A DNA stretch of 64,000 nt from Candidatus Mediterraneibacter norwichensis (lineage in GTDB: Bacteria > Bacillota > Clostridia > Lachnospirales > Lachnospiraceae), in NCBI GenBank assembly GCA_019112765.1, contig DXIU01000040.1, forward strand, positions 1 to 64,000, given 5' to 3'. Positions within the stretch are counted from its first letter, which is position 1; each line of letters starts with the position of its first letter. The notes beneath the pieces were generated by a model. That model was given only the letters and a program-made list of their open reading frames with translations, was not told the DNA's origin and did no database searches. The translations under genes and the position numbers were made by a program. Shown here piece after piece: positions 38,714 to 47,746 of this stretch.

Positions 38714-38898
38714 GCTTTTTTCGTGATTTGTTTTGTATTTTTTTCCACCAGTCTGCGGGGAACCATGATCTGATGAGAGCACCCCATGCATTTCAGACGG
38801 AAATCAGCTCCCACCCGGAGAATTTCCCACTCACAGCTTCCGCAGGGGTGAGGCTTTTTCATTTTAATTATATCTCCCACATCAAATCTGTCTGCCAT
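38710..38898 (-). CDS. DUF951 (YyzM-like) small protein
   Basis: 62-residue protein beginning ADRFDVGDIIKMKKPHPCGS. The cysteine pattern HPCGSCEWEILRVGADFRLKC MGC marks DUF951, a small RNA/DNA-binding-like fold of unknown function found near ssb and rpsF in Firmicutes (as Bacillus yyzM is). GGAG lies before the ATG. Cys-Gly-X-Cys and Cys-X-X-Cys could bind zinc. Confidence 0.88.
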   Translation of the reverse strand: MADRFDVGDIIKMKKPHPCGSCEWEILRVGADFRLKCMGCSHQIMVPRRLVEKNTKQITKKA

Positions 38899-38971
38899 TT
38901 TTCTGCTCCTTTCCCCCGGATCCGGCAGTATACATTTCCTGCATCACGCAGGAATAACGCCGCACTTCTTT

Positions 38972-40048
38972 TTAATCAACTGACGTCAGCACCCCATGCA
39001 CGAGAAACCGTTCATTTTCCGTAACACTGGTACAGGTAGAAAGACTGACGATCTGAGAATCTGTATTTACTTCCACGCCGAAATCATACAGGGATGACTC
39101 CAGACACAGATCGAGATATTCCTGGAATTCCTCGTCAGACGCATATTCAATCTTATAATTATCCGACCGGGCATCTACAACTCCTGCCGAAAAGATTGTG
39201 TATGTACGCACTTCACCGGAAGGTGTGTAAATGTAAAAATACGGATACTTCTTTCCATATTCTTCGTCCCTGTAGTTTTTAAGCTGGGAGAACATCTGCT
39301 CTCCTACCCTCATATTATGTCCGTATATGAATGTATTTCTGTCCGAGAAATCCGAACTGTTCCGGTAATCCACAAATATGGCTCCCAGTTTATTGTCATT
39401 TTCCGTAAATGTTTTTGTCAGATAATCCTCATTATCCGCACTTTTTACGACCGGGTAATTGATAACAGCCGGCTCATCAAAACGGATCCATCCGATGGTA
39501 TCCGGATTTTCCTGCATAAGCACATCAAAATCCACGCTGAATCCTTCTCCGTCCGCATCCGTCGTAACAGCCAGATCCCGGATCTCATCATACTCTTTGC
39601 TTCCGGTATAGTAAGGTACCAGCATAATCACGAGCTGATACAGGGAAAAGACGAACACACAGACTGCGGCGATCAGCACTACCGTTGATACTGCGTCAAA
39701 CGCGGTTCTCTTTTTCTTGCCTTTTTTGCCTCCCGGATGTCTGGAGTTTTTCCCGGATGTGCCTTTTTTATGGCTTCCGGCTTTCCGGGATGCGTTTCTG
39801 CGGATTCCGTCATCCTGAGACGCAGCGCTCTGAGCGCTGTCTCTCCGGGGCGTGGTTCTCTGTATTCCATCACTCCGGGATGCGGTTCTCTGCGCACCCT
39901 CTCTGTGTGTATTATTTTTTCTCAGATCAGAAGACGCTGTCCCCGGATGCCTTTTTCCCTGACCGGAAACCGGATTTCCCGACGGTATCCTGCGTACTCT
40001 CTGATCCCCCTGGCTTCGTATCGGCCTTTCTTTCCCTTCTCTGTCCAT
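38972..40048 (-). CDS. Class B sortase with long basic N-terminal tail
   Basis: Transpeptidase that attaches proteins to the cell wall or polymerises pili. In the 358-residue product, about 115 residues of Arg/Ser/Gly/Lys-rich, repeat-like cytoplasmic tail precede the single transmembrane helix (VVLIAAVCVFVFSLYQLVIM). The sortase barrel has catalytic His in FIYGHNMR, Cys in SLSTCTSV and Arg in NERFLVHG, the class B spacing. Start set at ATG 40048 (AGGAGAAAG upstream). No LPXTG-type substrate gene is adjacent. Confidence 0.88.
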   Translation of the reverse strand: MDREGKERPIRSQGDQRVRRIPSGNPVSGQGKRHPGTASSDLRKNNTHREGAQRTASRSDGIQRTTPRRDSAQSAASQDDGIRRNASRKAGSHKKGTSGKNSRHPGGKKGKKKRTAFDAVSTVVLIAAVCVFVFSLYQLVIMLVPYYTGSKEYDEIRDLAVTTDADGEGFSVDFDVLMQENPDTIGWIRFDEPAVINYPVVKSADNEDYLTKTFTENDNKLGAIFVDYRNSSDFSDRNTFIYGHNMRVGEQMFSQLKNYRDEEYGKKYPYFYIYTPSGEVRTYTIFSAGVVDARSDNYKIEYASDEEFQEYLDLCLESSLYDFGVEVNTDSQIVSLSTCTSVTENERFLVHGVLTSVD

Positions 40049-40142
40049 CTTTCTTTCTCCTAACCAATCATCTTGTCTGCATTTTTTCAGTTCTTCTGTG
40101 ACGGCGCCTTTCCGTGCAGCCGTCCGGCCCGCTCGCGGGCTG

Positions 40143-40781
40143 TCAGAATCCCAGGTTTTCATCTACAAGTATAATCTTAAACCGCTTCGGAACGCGGCTG
40201 AATCTTGTCACCATAATCTGGCAGCAGATACAGTCCGGACTTTTGCAGTCAGAACAGCTTCCGTTCTTTACACACGGAGTACTGATCCCAAAGCGCTGCG
40301 TATTGATCGGTGCCGCCTCGTTTCTGGCTCTGTGCATGGCGTCCTCCTCTGTTTTGACCACCTTGTTCATTCCTACAATAAGGAGAACATTTTCCGGACC
40401 GAACGCATATGCAGCCACACGGTTCGCGTTTCCGTCGATATTCACAAAAACTCCGTCCTCGCTCATGGCATTTACGCTGCCCAGATACCAGTCGCAGGTA
40501 AATGCTTTCAGCGCGATCTCCTGTTTTTCCTCCGGCGTGGATGCCTTATCCCTGTCATAAAACACATAATTTCCTGAAGAAATTGCGTCAGTCAGCCCTG
40601 ACTCTCTCACGGATGCGGAACCGCCCATATTAATGGTGCTGCCCTCCGGAATCAGCTCCAGCGCTTTTCTGACTGCCTCTTCCTTTGTCTTTACATACCA
40701 GGCGTCCATATTTCTTGACTTCAGCGCTTCTGCGACACGTTTTCCGAGAGCTTCATTTCTCATTTCTCTCACATTTTTCAT
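40143..40781 (-). CDS. LUD-domain (lactate utilisation-like) protein
   Basis: 212 residues of the LUD/DUF162 family related to LutC/LutB, whose members take part in lactate oxidation or unknown redox steps. The core includes INMGGSASVRESGL, YFLGSVN-like YLGSVNAMSEDGVFVNIDGN and VLLIVGMNKVV. The C-terminus has a Cys cluster (CVKNGSCSDCKSPDCICCQI) that could bind an Fe-S cluster. The other lut genes are absent here. Start at ATG 40781 after GAGG; the in-frame TTG at 40799 is discarded. Confidence 0.82.
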   Translation of the reverse strand: MKNVREMRNEALGKRVAEALKSRNMDAWYVKTKEEAVRKALELIPEGSTINMGGSASVRESGLTDAISSGNYVFYDRDKASTPEEKQEIALKAFTCDWYLGSVNAMSEDGVFVNIDGNANRVAAYAFGPENVLLIVGMNKVVKTEEDAMHRARNEAAPINTQRFGISTPCVKNGSCSDCKSPDCICCQIMVTRFSRVPKRFKIILVDENLGF

Positions 40782-40871
40782 GTTCTCATCCTCTTTCAAT
40801 AAAAGATCATAGTTATTCTATGCCTGCCATCTGATAAAAAGCATACCACATCCCTGTCTCTTCGGCAAGAA

Positions 40872-41555
40872 TCACAGCTGCGGCACGTCTGCCGCCGACA
40901 CATAAAACTCTTCCCCGGTTTCCAGGCAGAGACACGCAAGCCTCCCTCCGTGTTCCGGAAATGCCGCGCCGCAGTCTATGTCCAGCAGTTTTCCGTCCGG
41001 CCGGCGCCAGATCGCCGCAGGCTCTTTCGGGTATCCCCGGAGGATAAAAGCAGGGACATGCCCTACGATAGAGATATACCCGGGAAAGCTCTTCCCGTCC
41101 CCGGTCACTTCGCTTTCCCACAGGAACATATCCTTTTTCTTCCATAGCTCAAAAACGCCCTGCGTCGACGCATGCGCCAGAATGTAACAGGTATCTTTGA
41201 TCTTTACCTTTTTATAAAGAGGAAGTTTTTTCATCCATCGCACATACTCCGGAAGCTTTTCCCGGGTAGACGCCCTGCTCATCAGAATCCTGTACGTATT
41301 GTAAAAATATCCTTCTGATTTATCTGCCGTATATTCATACCATTCCGCGAACATATCTTCATGGTTGCCCTTCAGAGCCACAATATTTTCCCGGGAAGCC
41401 GCAAGTTCAATCACTCCGGCAGGATCCGGCCCCCGGTCTATCATATCTCCCAGAATATACAAGGTATCCTCCGGAGAAAACGCGATCTTCCGGAGCATCC
41501 TCTCCAGCAGTTCTGCCATGCCGTGTATGTCCGACATTACATATGTCCGCCCCAT
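40872..41555 (-). CDS. Metallophosphoesterase (PrpE/diadenosine-tetraphosphatase-like)
   Basis: 227-residue calcineurin-type phosphoesterase. Motifs: GRTYVMSDIHG (DxH), LGDMIDRGPD (GDxxDRG), LKGNHEDM (GNHE), later AHAS and GHVPAF. The pattern matches bacterial Ser/Thr protein phosphatases and Ap4A hydrolases; which substrate is used cannot be said. Start set at ATG 41555 with AAGGTGATG upstream. It stands 52 bases before... gatD ends in the other direction of transcription order: gatD lies immediately upstream on the same strand. Confidence 0.85.
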   Translation of the reverse strand: MGRTYVMSDIHGMAELLERMLRKIAFSPEDTLYILGDMIDRGPDPAGVIELAASRENIVALKGNHEDMFAEWYEYTADKSEGYFYNTYRILMSRASTREKLPEYVRWMKKLPLYKKVKIKDTCYILAHASTQGVFELWKKKDMFLWESEVTGDGKSFPGYISIVGHVPAFILRGYPKEPAAIWRRPDGKLLDIDCGAAFPEHGGRLACLCLETGEEFYVSAADVPQL

Positions 41556-41606
41556 AATAACATCACCTTTTTCCCGGCGCGGTTTCCTCACTTTCCGCGT
41601 CTCTGC

Positions 41607-42365
41607 TTAAGTATGTTTTTTAATGGTTTCCCTGAGCACATATTTTTTATCGCTGTACCGGTCCGCAATGTAACTGTTGGCGCTGCGCTCAAGCTCATCC
41701 GGAAGCGGCTCGAGCCGTACATCCTCCCCGTACTTCCGCTTCAGCGCCCGTTCCAGAAGATAGTCGCAGACCTGAGGATTTTTCGGAAGCAGCGGTCCGT
41801 GCAGATAGGTGGCGATTACATTTTTATATACTACACCCTCATATCCGGATTTCCCCGTATTTCCATATCCGAAAAATACTTTTCCAAGCGGGGTGTGATC
41901 TCCGATATATGTGCGGCCGCCGTGGTTTTCGAAACCGACCACAGGCATATCAAACAGGGGACTGTTCAGGATGATATTTTTCACCAGCCGCTCCGGCTCC
42001 CACTCTGTGGTAATATCCAGAATAGCCAGCCCTTCTATGGTCTCTGTCCGGGTTTTATAATATTTCCCCAGAAGCTGATAGCCGCCGCACACCGCCAGCA
42101 CCACGCCGCCTTCTTCTACATATTTTTTGAAATCGTCACGGATATTTTTCAGGTAGCCGCACACCAGCTCCTGCTCTCTGTCCGAGCCGCCGCCCAGCAG
42201 CACAATATCCAGGCGCGAGAAGTCAATCTCGTCTCCGGAAAGGAAAGGGATCACCTCCGCTTCAATGCCCCGCCACTCAAGCCGTTTGCGGAAGCACTGA
42301 ATATTGCCTCTGTCTCCGTACAGATTCAGCAGATCCGGGTATAAATGTCCGATTGTCAGTTTCAT
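41607..42365 (-). CDS. gatD: Lipid II isoglutaminyl synthase, glutamine amidotransferase subunit GatD
   Basis: Supplies ammonia from glutamine for amidating D-Glu of lipid II. The 252-residue class I amidotransferase has the nucleophile in AVCGGYQLLG (Cys93) and the catalytic His in TYLHGPLLPKNP (His189), matching Staphylococcus aureus GatD positions. Its ATG overlaps the end of murT by four bases. Amidation is needed for efficient cross-linking and resistance to lysozyme. Confidence 0.95.
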   Translation of the reverse strand: MKLTIGHLYPDLLNLYGDRGNIQCFRKRLEWRGIEAEVIPFLSGDEIDFSRLDIVLLGGGSDREQELVCGYLKNIRDDFKKYVEEGGVVLAVCGGYQLLGKYYKTRTETIEGLAILDITTEWEPERLVKNIILNSPLFDMPVVGFENHGGRTYIGDHTPLGKVFFGYGNTGKSGYEGVVYKNVIATYLHGPLLPKNPQVCDYLLERALKRKYGEDVRLEPLPDELERSANSYIADRYSDKKYVLRETIKKHT

Positions 42366-43726
42366 CTGCTCTGGCCTCCTTCCGTTCCTTTCTCCAGCTC
42401 TGTCAGAAGATGGTTTATCCTGTACAGACCGGAATAGTTCACGATCACATAAAGATTCTTCGTTCCATTTTTCACCAGATCAAGAATGGCGCTCCTCATA
42501 TCCGTTGTGGAACTGCAGGGGATATCCTCGTATTTCAGCCGGAGTCCCATGTCATACTTCCGTGTTCCCGCAGTGGTTATGGAAGCTGCATTGCTGTCTC
42601 CCAGATACTGGAAATCCACATCCCACAGCCAGGAAATATCTGTGCCGTCCTGGGACGTGTCGTTGATCTGAATAATAATATCCTTCGGATCCGGATCCTT
42701 CAGAACCAGAGACACCTTCTGCTGGAAACCGATGGGATTCTTCGCCAGATGAAGCTGGACTTTCGCGCCTTTAATGTGGAAAATACTTTCCCTGTTGTTG
42801 CCGTAATCGAATGCCTCGATCATTGTCTTAAATGTCCTGTATCCCGCCCCCGCAGTCTTAAGTGCGGTGTAGGCGGACAGTGTATTATATATATTGTAGG
42901 GAGTCCTCGCCGTTGAATCGATATGCTGACCGTCCAGGTCAAAGGAATACAGTCCGTCCTCCCGCATTGTTATATTTTCCGCCGAATAATCCGGATCCGG
43001 CCGCTTCCATCCGCAGGACGGGCAGCGGTAAATGCCCAGCTGTCCGTAATGGAAAAATTCGTACTCCAGTTTGCTTCCGCATTTCCTGCAGAAAATGCTT
43101 TCCCGGATCTCAGACCGTGAGATATCGTCAAATATCTGCTCACTGATACCGCAGGTCACATATGGGTTGCCGCTCTCCTGGGCCAGAGAGCAGGACAGGA
43201 TATCATCGCAGGTAATAATCAGCTTCATATCCGGCACACTGGTCACTGCTGCCATCAGCTTGCTGAATGTGATATCCACCTCGCCGAAACGGTCCAGCTG
43301 ATCCCTGGATATATTGGTCAGCACACCGCAGTCCGGCTGCAGCTGGGGCAGCACTCCCACAGCCGCCAGCTCGTCCACTTCGATGCAGGCAAAGTCCGCA
43401 TCCAGCCGGCCTTTCCGGTCTGTTGCCAGCACGAAGGCGGAAATAATGCCGTTCATCATATTGGCGCCGGTCCGGTTAATAATGACCTTCTTTCCTTCCG
43501 ACTCCAGTGCCCTGCACAGAATCGCATTTGTGGTAGTCTTTCCGTTTGTGCCCATTGTAACGAGAATTTTCTCCCGCACCTGCCCGGAAATTTCCTTTAA
43601 TATATGGGGATCGATCCGGCGGGCCACATATCCCGGAAGGGTCACGCCGCTGCCCCGGTTCATTTTTTTAATCAAAAAACTTGTTATCTTTGCGCATCTG
43701 ACTGCAAATCTGCTTCTTAATCTCAT
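42362..43726 (-). CDS. murT: Lipid II isoglutaminyl synthase, MurT subunit
   Basis: Mur-ligase-like partner of GatD that activates the D-Glu carboxylate with ATP. The 454 residues show the P-loop MGTNGKTTTN (about 58-67), the inserted Cys4 zinc ribbon (FCRKCGSKL and YRCPSCGWKR), and the C-terminal DUF1727 region with the conserved DVDFQYL. Together with gatD it forms the usual two-gene unit on the minus strand. Confidence 0.95.
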   Translation of the reverse strand: MRLRSRFAVRCAKITSFLIKKMNRGSGVTLPGYVARRIDPHILKEISGQVREKILVTMGTNGKTTTNAILCRALESEGKKVIINRTGANMMNGIISAFVLATDRKGRLDADFACIEVDELAAVGVLPQLQPDCGVLTNISRDQLDRFGEVDITFSKLMAAVTSVPDMKLIITCDDILSCSLAQESGNPYVTCGISEQIFDDISRSEIRESIFCRKCGSKLEYEFFHYGQLGIYRCPSCGWKRPDPDYSAENITMREDGLYSFDLDGQHIDSTARTPYNIYNTLSAYTALKTAGAGYRTFKTMIEAFDYGNNRESIFHIKGAKVQLHLAKNPIGFQQKVSLVLKDPDPKDIIIQINDTSQDGTDISWLWDVDFQYLGDSNAASITTAGTRKYDMGLRLKYEDIPCSSTTDMRSAILDLVKNGTKNLYVIVNYSGLYRINHLLTELEKGTEGGQSR

Positions 43727-43762
43727 ATCTTAAGCAACTCTTTCCTGTTTATTTTCCGGATA

Positions 43763-43890
43763 TCACACATGCCAGCCCGATTCCGCGGCTCTGCCGCTCC
43801 TTCTCGCTGATGGCGTCCGCCATATACTCGGGGAAGCGCTCTGCCGGCTTTGCAAGCCTGCTTGCACACCGCCGATATCCCTCTGGTCTT
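43763..43890. repeat. Palindromic element family B, copy 2 (right arm lost)
   Basis: Starts TCACACATGCCAG and shares the whole left half with copy 3 (CTGATGGCGTCCGCCATATACTCGGGGAAGC in parts). After CTTTGCAAGCCTGCTTGCACACCG, however, it lacks the hairpin complement and runs into copy 3. This looks like a truncated or partly replaced unit. Confidence 0.75.
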
Positions 43891-44028
43891 TCACACATGC
43901 CAGCTCGATTCCGCGGCTCTGCCGCTCCTTCTCGCTGATGGCGTCCGCCATATACTCGGGGAAGCATTCTTCCGGCTTTGCAAGCCAGCTTGCACACCGG
44001 AAGAATGCTTCCCCGAGTGCATGTGTGA
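43891..44028. repeat. Palindromic element family B, copy 3 (complete)
   Basis: 138-base unit bounded by TCACACATGC (43891-43900) and GCATGTGTGA (44019-44028). The inner hairpin has perfect 22-base arms 43954-43975 and 43997-44018 around CTTTGCAAGCCAGCTTGCAC. The 43727-44192 gap holds only copies 2 and 3 and the promoter of the following operon. It marks the left edge of the plus-strand, AT-rich operon. Confidence 0.8.
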
Positions 44029-44150
44029 ACTGTAATACATTATACGGAAAATGGCTGCGGAAGACAAGGGCTGGTTTCGTCCGGAAATCATCACCAAACG
44101 GAGAAATTCGGTTATCAGGATTCTTGAGAGTAGCCTTTTCACTATATTTG

Positions 44151-44159
44151 TGCTAAAAT
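44151..44159 (+). promoter_or_regulatory. Extended -10 promoter of the hydrolase-Mur-Ddl-VanX-TIR operon
   Basis: TGCTAAAAT (44151-44159), 34 bases before the first ATG. There is no clear -35 at 17 bases; TTGAGA lies 24 bases upstream. No regulator gene is linked. Confidence 0.45.
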
Positions 44160-44192
44160 AGCATAGATAATTGAGAATCGAGGATAAAGAAT

Positions 44193-44954
44193 ATGGAATG
44201 TCAGATTGACGGTTTAAAGATAAATTACACAGATGAAGGCAAAGGAAAAGCGCTTCTTTTTCTTCATGGCTGGGGCTCTAATCTTGAGGCGTTCCGCTGT
44301 GTGACGGATCAGCTCAAAGATTCTTATCGGATTATAAGGCTTGATTTCCCGGGATTCGGCGGCAGCGACTGTCCGCCTGTTCCCTGGAACGTAGATGATT
44401 ATGTGGCAGTGACGAGAAAGTTTATCGAGTATCTTGCCCTGGAAAAAGTTGATCTGATTGGACATTCTTTCGGCGGAAGAGTGATTATCAAGATGGCTTC
44501 CTCTCAGAATGACTTTCAGATTGACAAAGTTGTGCTTATGGACAGTGCAGGTATTCTCCCTGTAAAAACACTAAAGAAAAGAGTACGGACAAGAGTTTTT
44601 AAGATAGGAAAAAGAATCCTTCTGATTCCGTTCGTGAAGAAGCTGTTTCCTGATGCACTTGAAAAATACCGTAGATTGTTCGGTTCAGCTGATTATAATA
44701 ATGCTTCCGGCGTTCTCAGAGATACAATGGTAAGAGTTGTTAATGAAGATCTGGAATCGTATCTGCCGGATATCAGATACCCTGTTCTTCTTATATGGGG
44801 GGATCAGGACGATGCCACGCCGATGAGGGACGCGCATATTATGGAAAAAATGATACCGGATGCAGGACTTGTCGTCATTAAAGGAGCAGGACATTTTTCA
44901 TTCCTGAAAGATCCGTATCTGGTTGCAGCAGCAATGAAATCATTTTTTGGATAA
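44193..44954 (+). CDS. Alpha/beta hydrolase
   Basis: 253-residue serine hydrolase. Oxyanion motif HGWGSN at 25-30, nucleophile elbow GHSFGG (Ser92), acid in LIWGDQDDATP, His in GAGHFSFLKD. No signal peptide, so it is cytoplasmic. The cap region (about 125-175) is basic and helical. First gene of a five-gene operon with a Mur ligase, a D-Ala-D-Ala-type ligase, a VanX-type dipeptidase and a TIR protein, so a lipid- or peptidoglycan-precursor ester is a plausible substrate; that is inference. GAGGA precedes the ATG. Confidence 0.88.
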   Translation: MECQIDGLKINYTDEGKGKALLFLHGWGSNLEAFRCVTDQLKDSYRIIRLDFPGFGGSDCPPVPWNVDDYVAVTRKFIEYLALEKVDLIGHSFGGRVIIKMASSQNDFQIDKVVLMDSAGILPVKTLKKRVRTRVFKIGKRILLIPFVKKLFPDALEKYRRLFGSADYNNASGVLRDTMVRVVNEDLESYLPDIRYPVLLIWGDQDDATPMRDAHIMEKMIPDAGLVVIKGAGHFSFLKDPYLVAAAMKSFFG

Positions 44955-44983
44955 TATAAAGAAAAAGACAAAAGGGGATTGAT

Positions 44984-46519
44984 ATGAAATATATATGGTT
45001 TATAGTGTTTTTTGCAGCATATGTTCTTTACCTCCGGTATCTGATGCATATGTTCCAGCTGAATTCTTATAAAGCCGCGGAACAGAATAACTGGATGAAA
45101 AAGAACAGAGGAGTGATTGTACTGCATGCGGCGTTTTCGGTCGTGTCTTTTATTGTGCTGGCTGCAGCAGGCAGGGCAGGTGTTATAGTTTCGGCAGTTA
45201 TCTGGCTGCTTGCTGTGATTTCATGCTGGCCGCGGAAAAAGGCGAAAAAACCGCTGGTCTGCACAGCCCGGGTTATCAGGATGTTTGTCACACACGCTGT
45301 CTTATTCCTGATTGTTATTGCGGCGTCATGTTTTTTCAGTGTGGATATGTATGCAGCCTGTATCATGTACCTTGTTCTTCCGATTTTAATTCTGTTTGTT
45401 AATGTGATTAATATGCCGATACAGAAAATGGTAAATCGGAGATTTATTAATGAAGCAAAAAAGAAGATACAGAGCATGCCGGATCTGAAAGTTGTGGGAA
45501 TTACCGGAAGTTACGGAAAAACAAGCGTGAAATTTTTCCTGACAGAGCTTCTTCTGGGCAAGTTCAATGTACTGTGCACACCGCTCAATTACAATACAGA
45601 GCTGGGAGTTACAAAAACGATTCGTGAAAATCTTCTTCCGATACATGAGATCTTTGTCTGCGAGATGGGCGCGCGGTATGTAAATGATATACAGGCAATC
45701 TGTGATATTGTACACCCCCGATATGGCGTGATCACATCAATCGGGCCTCAGCATCTGGAGTCTTTTGGAAGTATCGAAAATATTGTGAAAACAAAATTTG
45801 AGCTTTATGAAAGTATACCGGACGACGGCATGATGTTTTTGAATTATGACAATGAATATATCAGAAATTATAAAGGGATGAAGCCGCAGACCGGATTTGG
45901 AAGCAGCCCGGACGCGCAATTCAGACTGCTGAACATGGATGTTTCTGCATCAGGTACGGTTTTCCGTGTGGATATACCGGGAGAAGGAGCACAGGAGTTC
46001 GCAACTGAACTGATCGGGGAGCACAATGTACTTGATATTACAGCAGCGATTGCTGTTGCGTATTCTCTGGGGGTTACAGTGCCTGAACTGAAAAAGCGCG
46101 TGAAGAAAATACGACCCGTGGAACACAGACTTCAGCTGCTTCCGAGGCGGGGGCGGATCACTATCATAGATGATGCATACAATTCTAATCCTAACGGATT
46201 CCGAAGCGCAGTTGATACGCTGAATTATTTTAGTGAAACAAAGGTGCTGATTACCCCGGGTATGATTGAACTCGGAGAAAAACAATATGAATTAAATTAT
46301 GAGGCCGGTCGGCACGCTTCAGAGGTGTGTGATTATATTATTCTTGTGGGCCGGAATCAGACAAAGCCGCTTCAGGACGGAATAAAAAGCAATGAAAAAT
46401 TCGGGCAGGAACGACTTCGTGTTGTTAATACACTGAGTGAGGCTATGCAGCTTGTTCCAGGACTTTCATCAGGGGAATTGGTTGTGTTGCTGGAAAATGA
46501 TCTGCCAGACAACTATTAG
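44984..46519 (+). CDS. Membrane-anchored MurF-like Mur ligase
   Basis: 511 residues. The first 145 hold about five transmembrane helices, absent from ordinary MurF. They are followed by a Mur ligase with P-loop VGITGSYGKTSVKFF (172-181), the central domain with CEMGARYVNDIQAICDIVHP, GPQHLESFGSIENI, and the C-terminal HRLQLLPRRGRITIIDDAYNSNPNGF (in parts: DDAYNSNPNGF, a MurF hallmark). MurF adds D-Ala-D-Ala (or D-Ala-D-X) to UDP-MurNAc-tripeptide. The membrane anchor suggests action on lipid-linked or membrane-proximal substrate. It lies 29 bases after the hydrolase gene. Confidence 0.87.
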   Translation: MKYIWFIVFFAAYVLYLRYLMHMFQLNSYKAAEQNNWMKKNRGVIVLHAAFSVVSFIVLAAAGRAGVIVSAVIWLLAVISCWPRKKAKKPLVCTARVIRMFVTHAVLFLIVIAASCFFSVDMYAACIMYLVLPILILFVNVINMPIQKMVNRRFINEAKKKIQSMPDLKVVGITGSYGKTSVKFFLTELLLGKFNVLCTPLNYNTELGVTKTIRENLLPIHEIFVCEMGARYVNDIQAICDIVHPRYGVITSIGPQHLESFGSIENIVKTKFELYESIPDDGMMFLNYDNEYIRNYKGMKPQTGFGSSPDAQFRLLNMDVSASGTVFRVDIPGEGAQEFATELIGEHNVLDITAAIAVAYSLGVTVPELKKRVKKIRPVEHRLQLLPRRGRITIIDDAYNSNPNGFRSAVDTLNYFSETKVLITPGMIELGEKQYELNYEAGRHASEVCDYIILVGRNQTKPLQDGIKSNEKFGQERLRVVNTLSEAMQLVPGLSSGELVVLLENDLPDNY

Positions 46520-46546
46520 ATAGGATAAGGGAGGAGATTCATTAAA

Positions 46547-47746
46547 ATGGATGCAATGAAAATCAAGGTAGGTGTTTTTTTCGGTGGCAACAGTGTGGAG
46601 CATGAGATATCAGTTATCTCCGCGCTCCAGGCTGTGAGGGCGATGGACAGAGAAAAATATGACATCATTCCGGTCTATATTACACGAGATAACAAATATT
46701 ATTGCGGTGAAAAGATAGAAGACATTGAGAATTACAGCAATATATCAGAACTTCTGAAAGCCAGTCAGCAGGTAATACTGGTAAAGGGAAATCAGAGAAT
46801 CGAACTATATAAGTTCCCGTTTGGCATGTTTTCCAACAAACCGTATGACTATATAGACATTGCGTTCCCGATTGTACATGGGACAAATGTGGAGGATGGC
46901 GCTCTGCAGGGCTTTCTCCAATATTTTGGAGTGCCGGTAGTCGGTTCAGACGTGCTGGCCTCAGCAGTCGGGATGGACAAATATGTGATGAAAGTGCTCT
47001 TGAAAGAAGAAGGCATACCTGTGCTGGACGGACTGCGCATTAATATATTTGAATATGAAAGTGATGAAAAGGCTGTTCTTGACAAAATCGAAGCCAGATT
47101 CTCATATCCCGTTATTGTAAAACCGATCAATCTTGGTTCAAGTGTAGGGATCAAGATCGGCCATGACAGGACCGGACTTGAAGAAGCGCTGAAGTACGCA
47201 TTCGATTATTCGACAGATATACTTATTGAGCGGGCGGTGACGAATCTGCGGGAAATCAACTGTGCTGTATTGGGTGATTCCGAGGAGGCAATTCCTTCCG
47301 AGTGCGAAGAGCCGTTTAACTCGGATGAAATTCTGAGCTATCAGGACAAATATCTGTCCACTGGCGCAAGCAAGGGAATGGCAAGCGTGAAACGCCAGCT
47401 TCCGGCCGATATACCGGCTGATATAAGAGATCAGATCCGGAATCTGGCGGTGAAAACTTTCAAGGCGCTTCGCTGCAACGGCACAGTCCGTATCGACTTT
47501 ATGATTGATGGTGATACAGGAAAAGTCTATGTAAATGAAGTTAATACGATACCCGGTTCTCTTGCATTTTATCTGTGGAAAGCCAGCGGAATTGAGTACA
47601 AAGAGCTGCTGACCCGAATGATACAGCTTGCCCTGAAGCGGACAAGAGAGAAAAACGCGATATCGTTTGAATACGACACAAATATATTAAACGGTTTTTC
47701 TTTTGGAGGCAGCAAAGGTGAGAAACTTAAAAGCGGAAAAATATGA
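46547..47746 (+). CDS. D-alanine--D-alanine ligase family protein (Ddl/Van-type)
   Basis: ATP-grasp ligase of 399 residues joining D-Ala to D-Ala or another D-residue. Features: GVFFGGNSVEHEISVISAL at the N-terminus, IVHGTNVEDGALQGFLQ, KPINLGSSVGIKI, the omega-loop region ILSYQDKYLS, and the metal-binding end VYVNEVNTIPGSLAF. Tyr and Lys in SYQDKY resemble D-Ala-D-Ala ligases, but I cannot assign D-Ala versus D-Ser/D-Lac. The C-terminus is about 40 residues longer than usual and overlaps the next gene. GGGAGGAG precedes the ATG. Confidence 0.9.
   Translation: MDAMKIKVGVFFGGNSVEHEISVISALQAVRAMDREKYDIIPVYITRDNKYYCGEKIEDIENYSNISELLKASQQVILVKGNQRIELYKFPFGMFSNKPYDYIDIAFPIVHGTNVEDGALQGFLQYFGVPVVGSDVLASAVGMDKYVMKVLLKEEGIPVLDGLRINIFEYESDEKAVLDKIEARFSYPVIVKPINLGSSVGIKIGHDRTGLEEALKYAFDYSTDILIERAVTNLREINCAVLGDSEEAIPSECEEPFNSDEILSYQDKYLSTGASKGMASVKRQLPADIPADIRDQIRNLAVKTFKALRCNGTVRIDFMIDGDTGKVYVNEVNTIPGSLAFYLWKASGIEYKELLTRMIQLALKRTREKNAISFEYDTNILNGFSFGGSKGEKLKSGKI

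Noticed and set aside
43749-44142. Short minus-strand frames reading MADAISE-type peptides
   Set aside because: They are translations of family B repeats. There is no consistent stop or ribosome-binding site, although the peptide similarity is noted under the repeat finding.
43727-44192. CRISPR array in the tandem repeat region
   Set aside because: There are only two long units of about 130 bases, not short repeats with regular spacers, and no cas genes are present.
46547-47746. Naming the ligase VanG or VanA
   Set aside because: The omega-loop residues look Ddl-like, and no serine racemase or lactate dehydrogenase gene is present. Substrate class cannot be read from the sequence alone.
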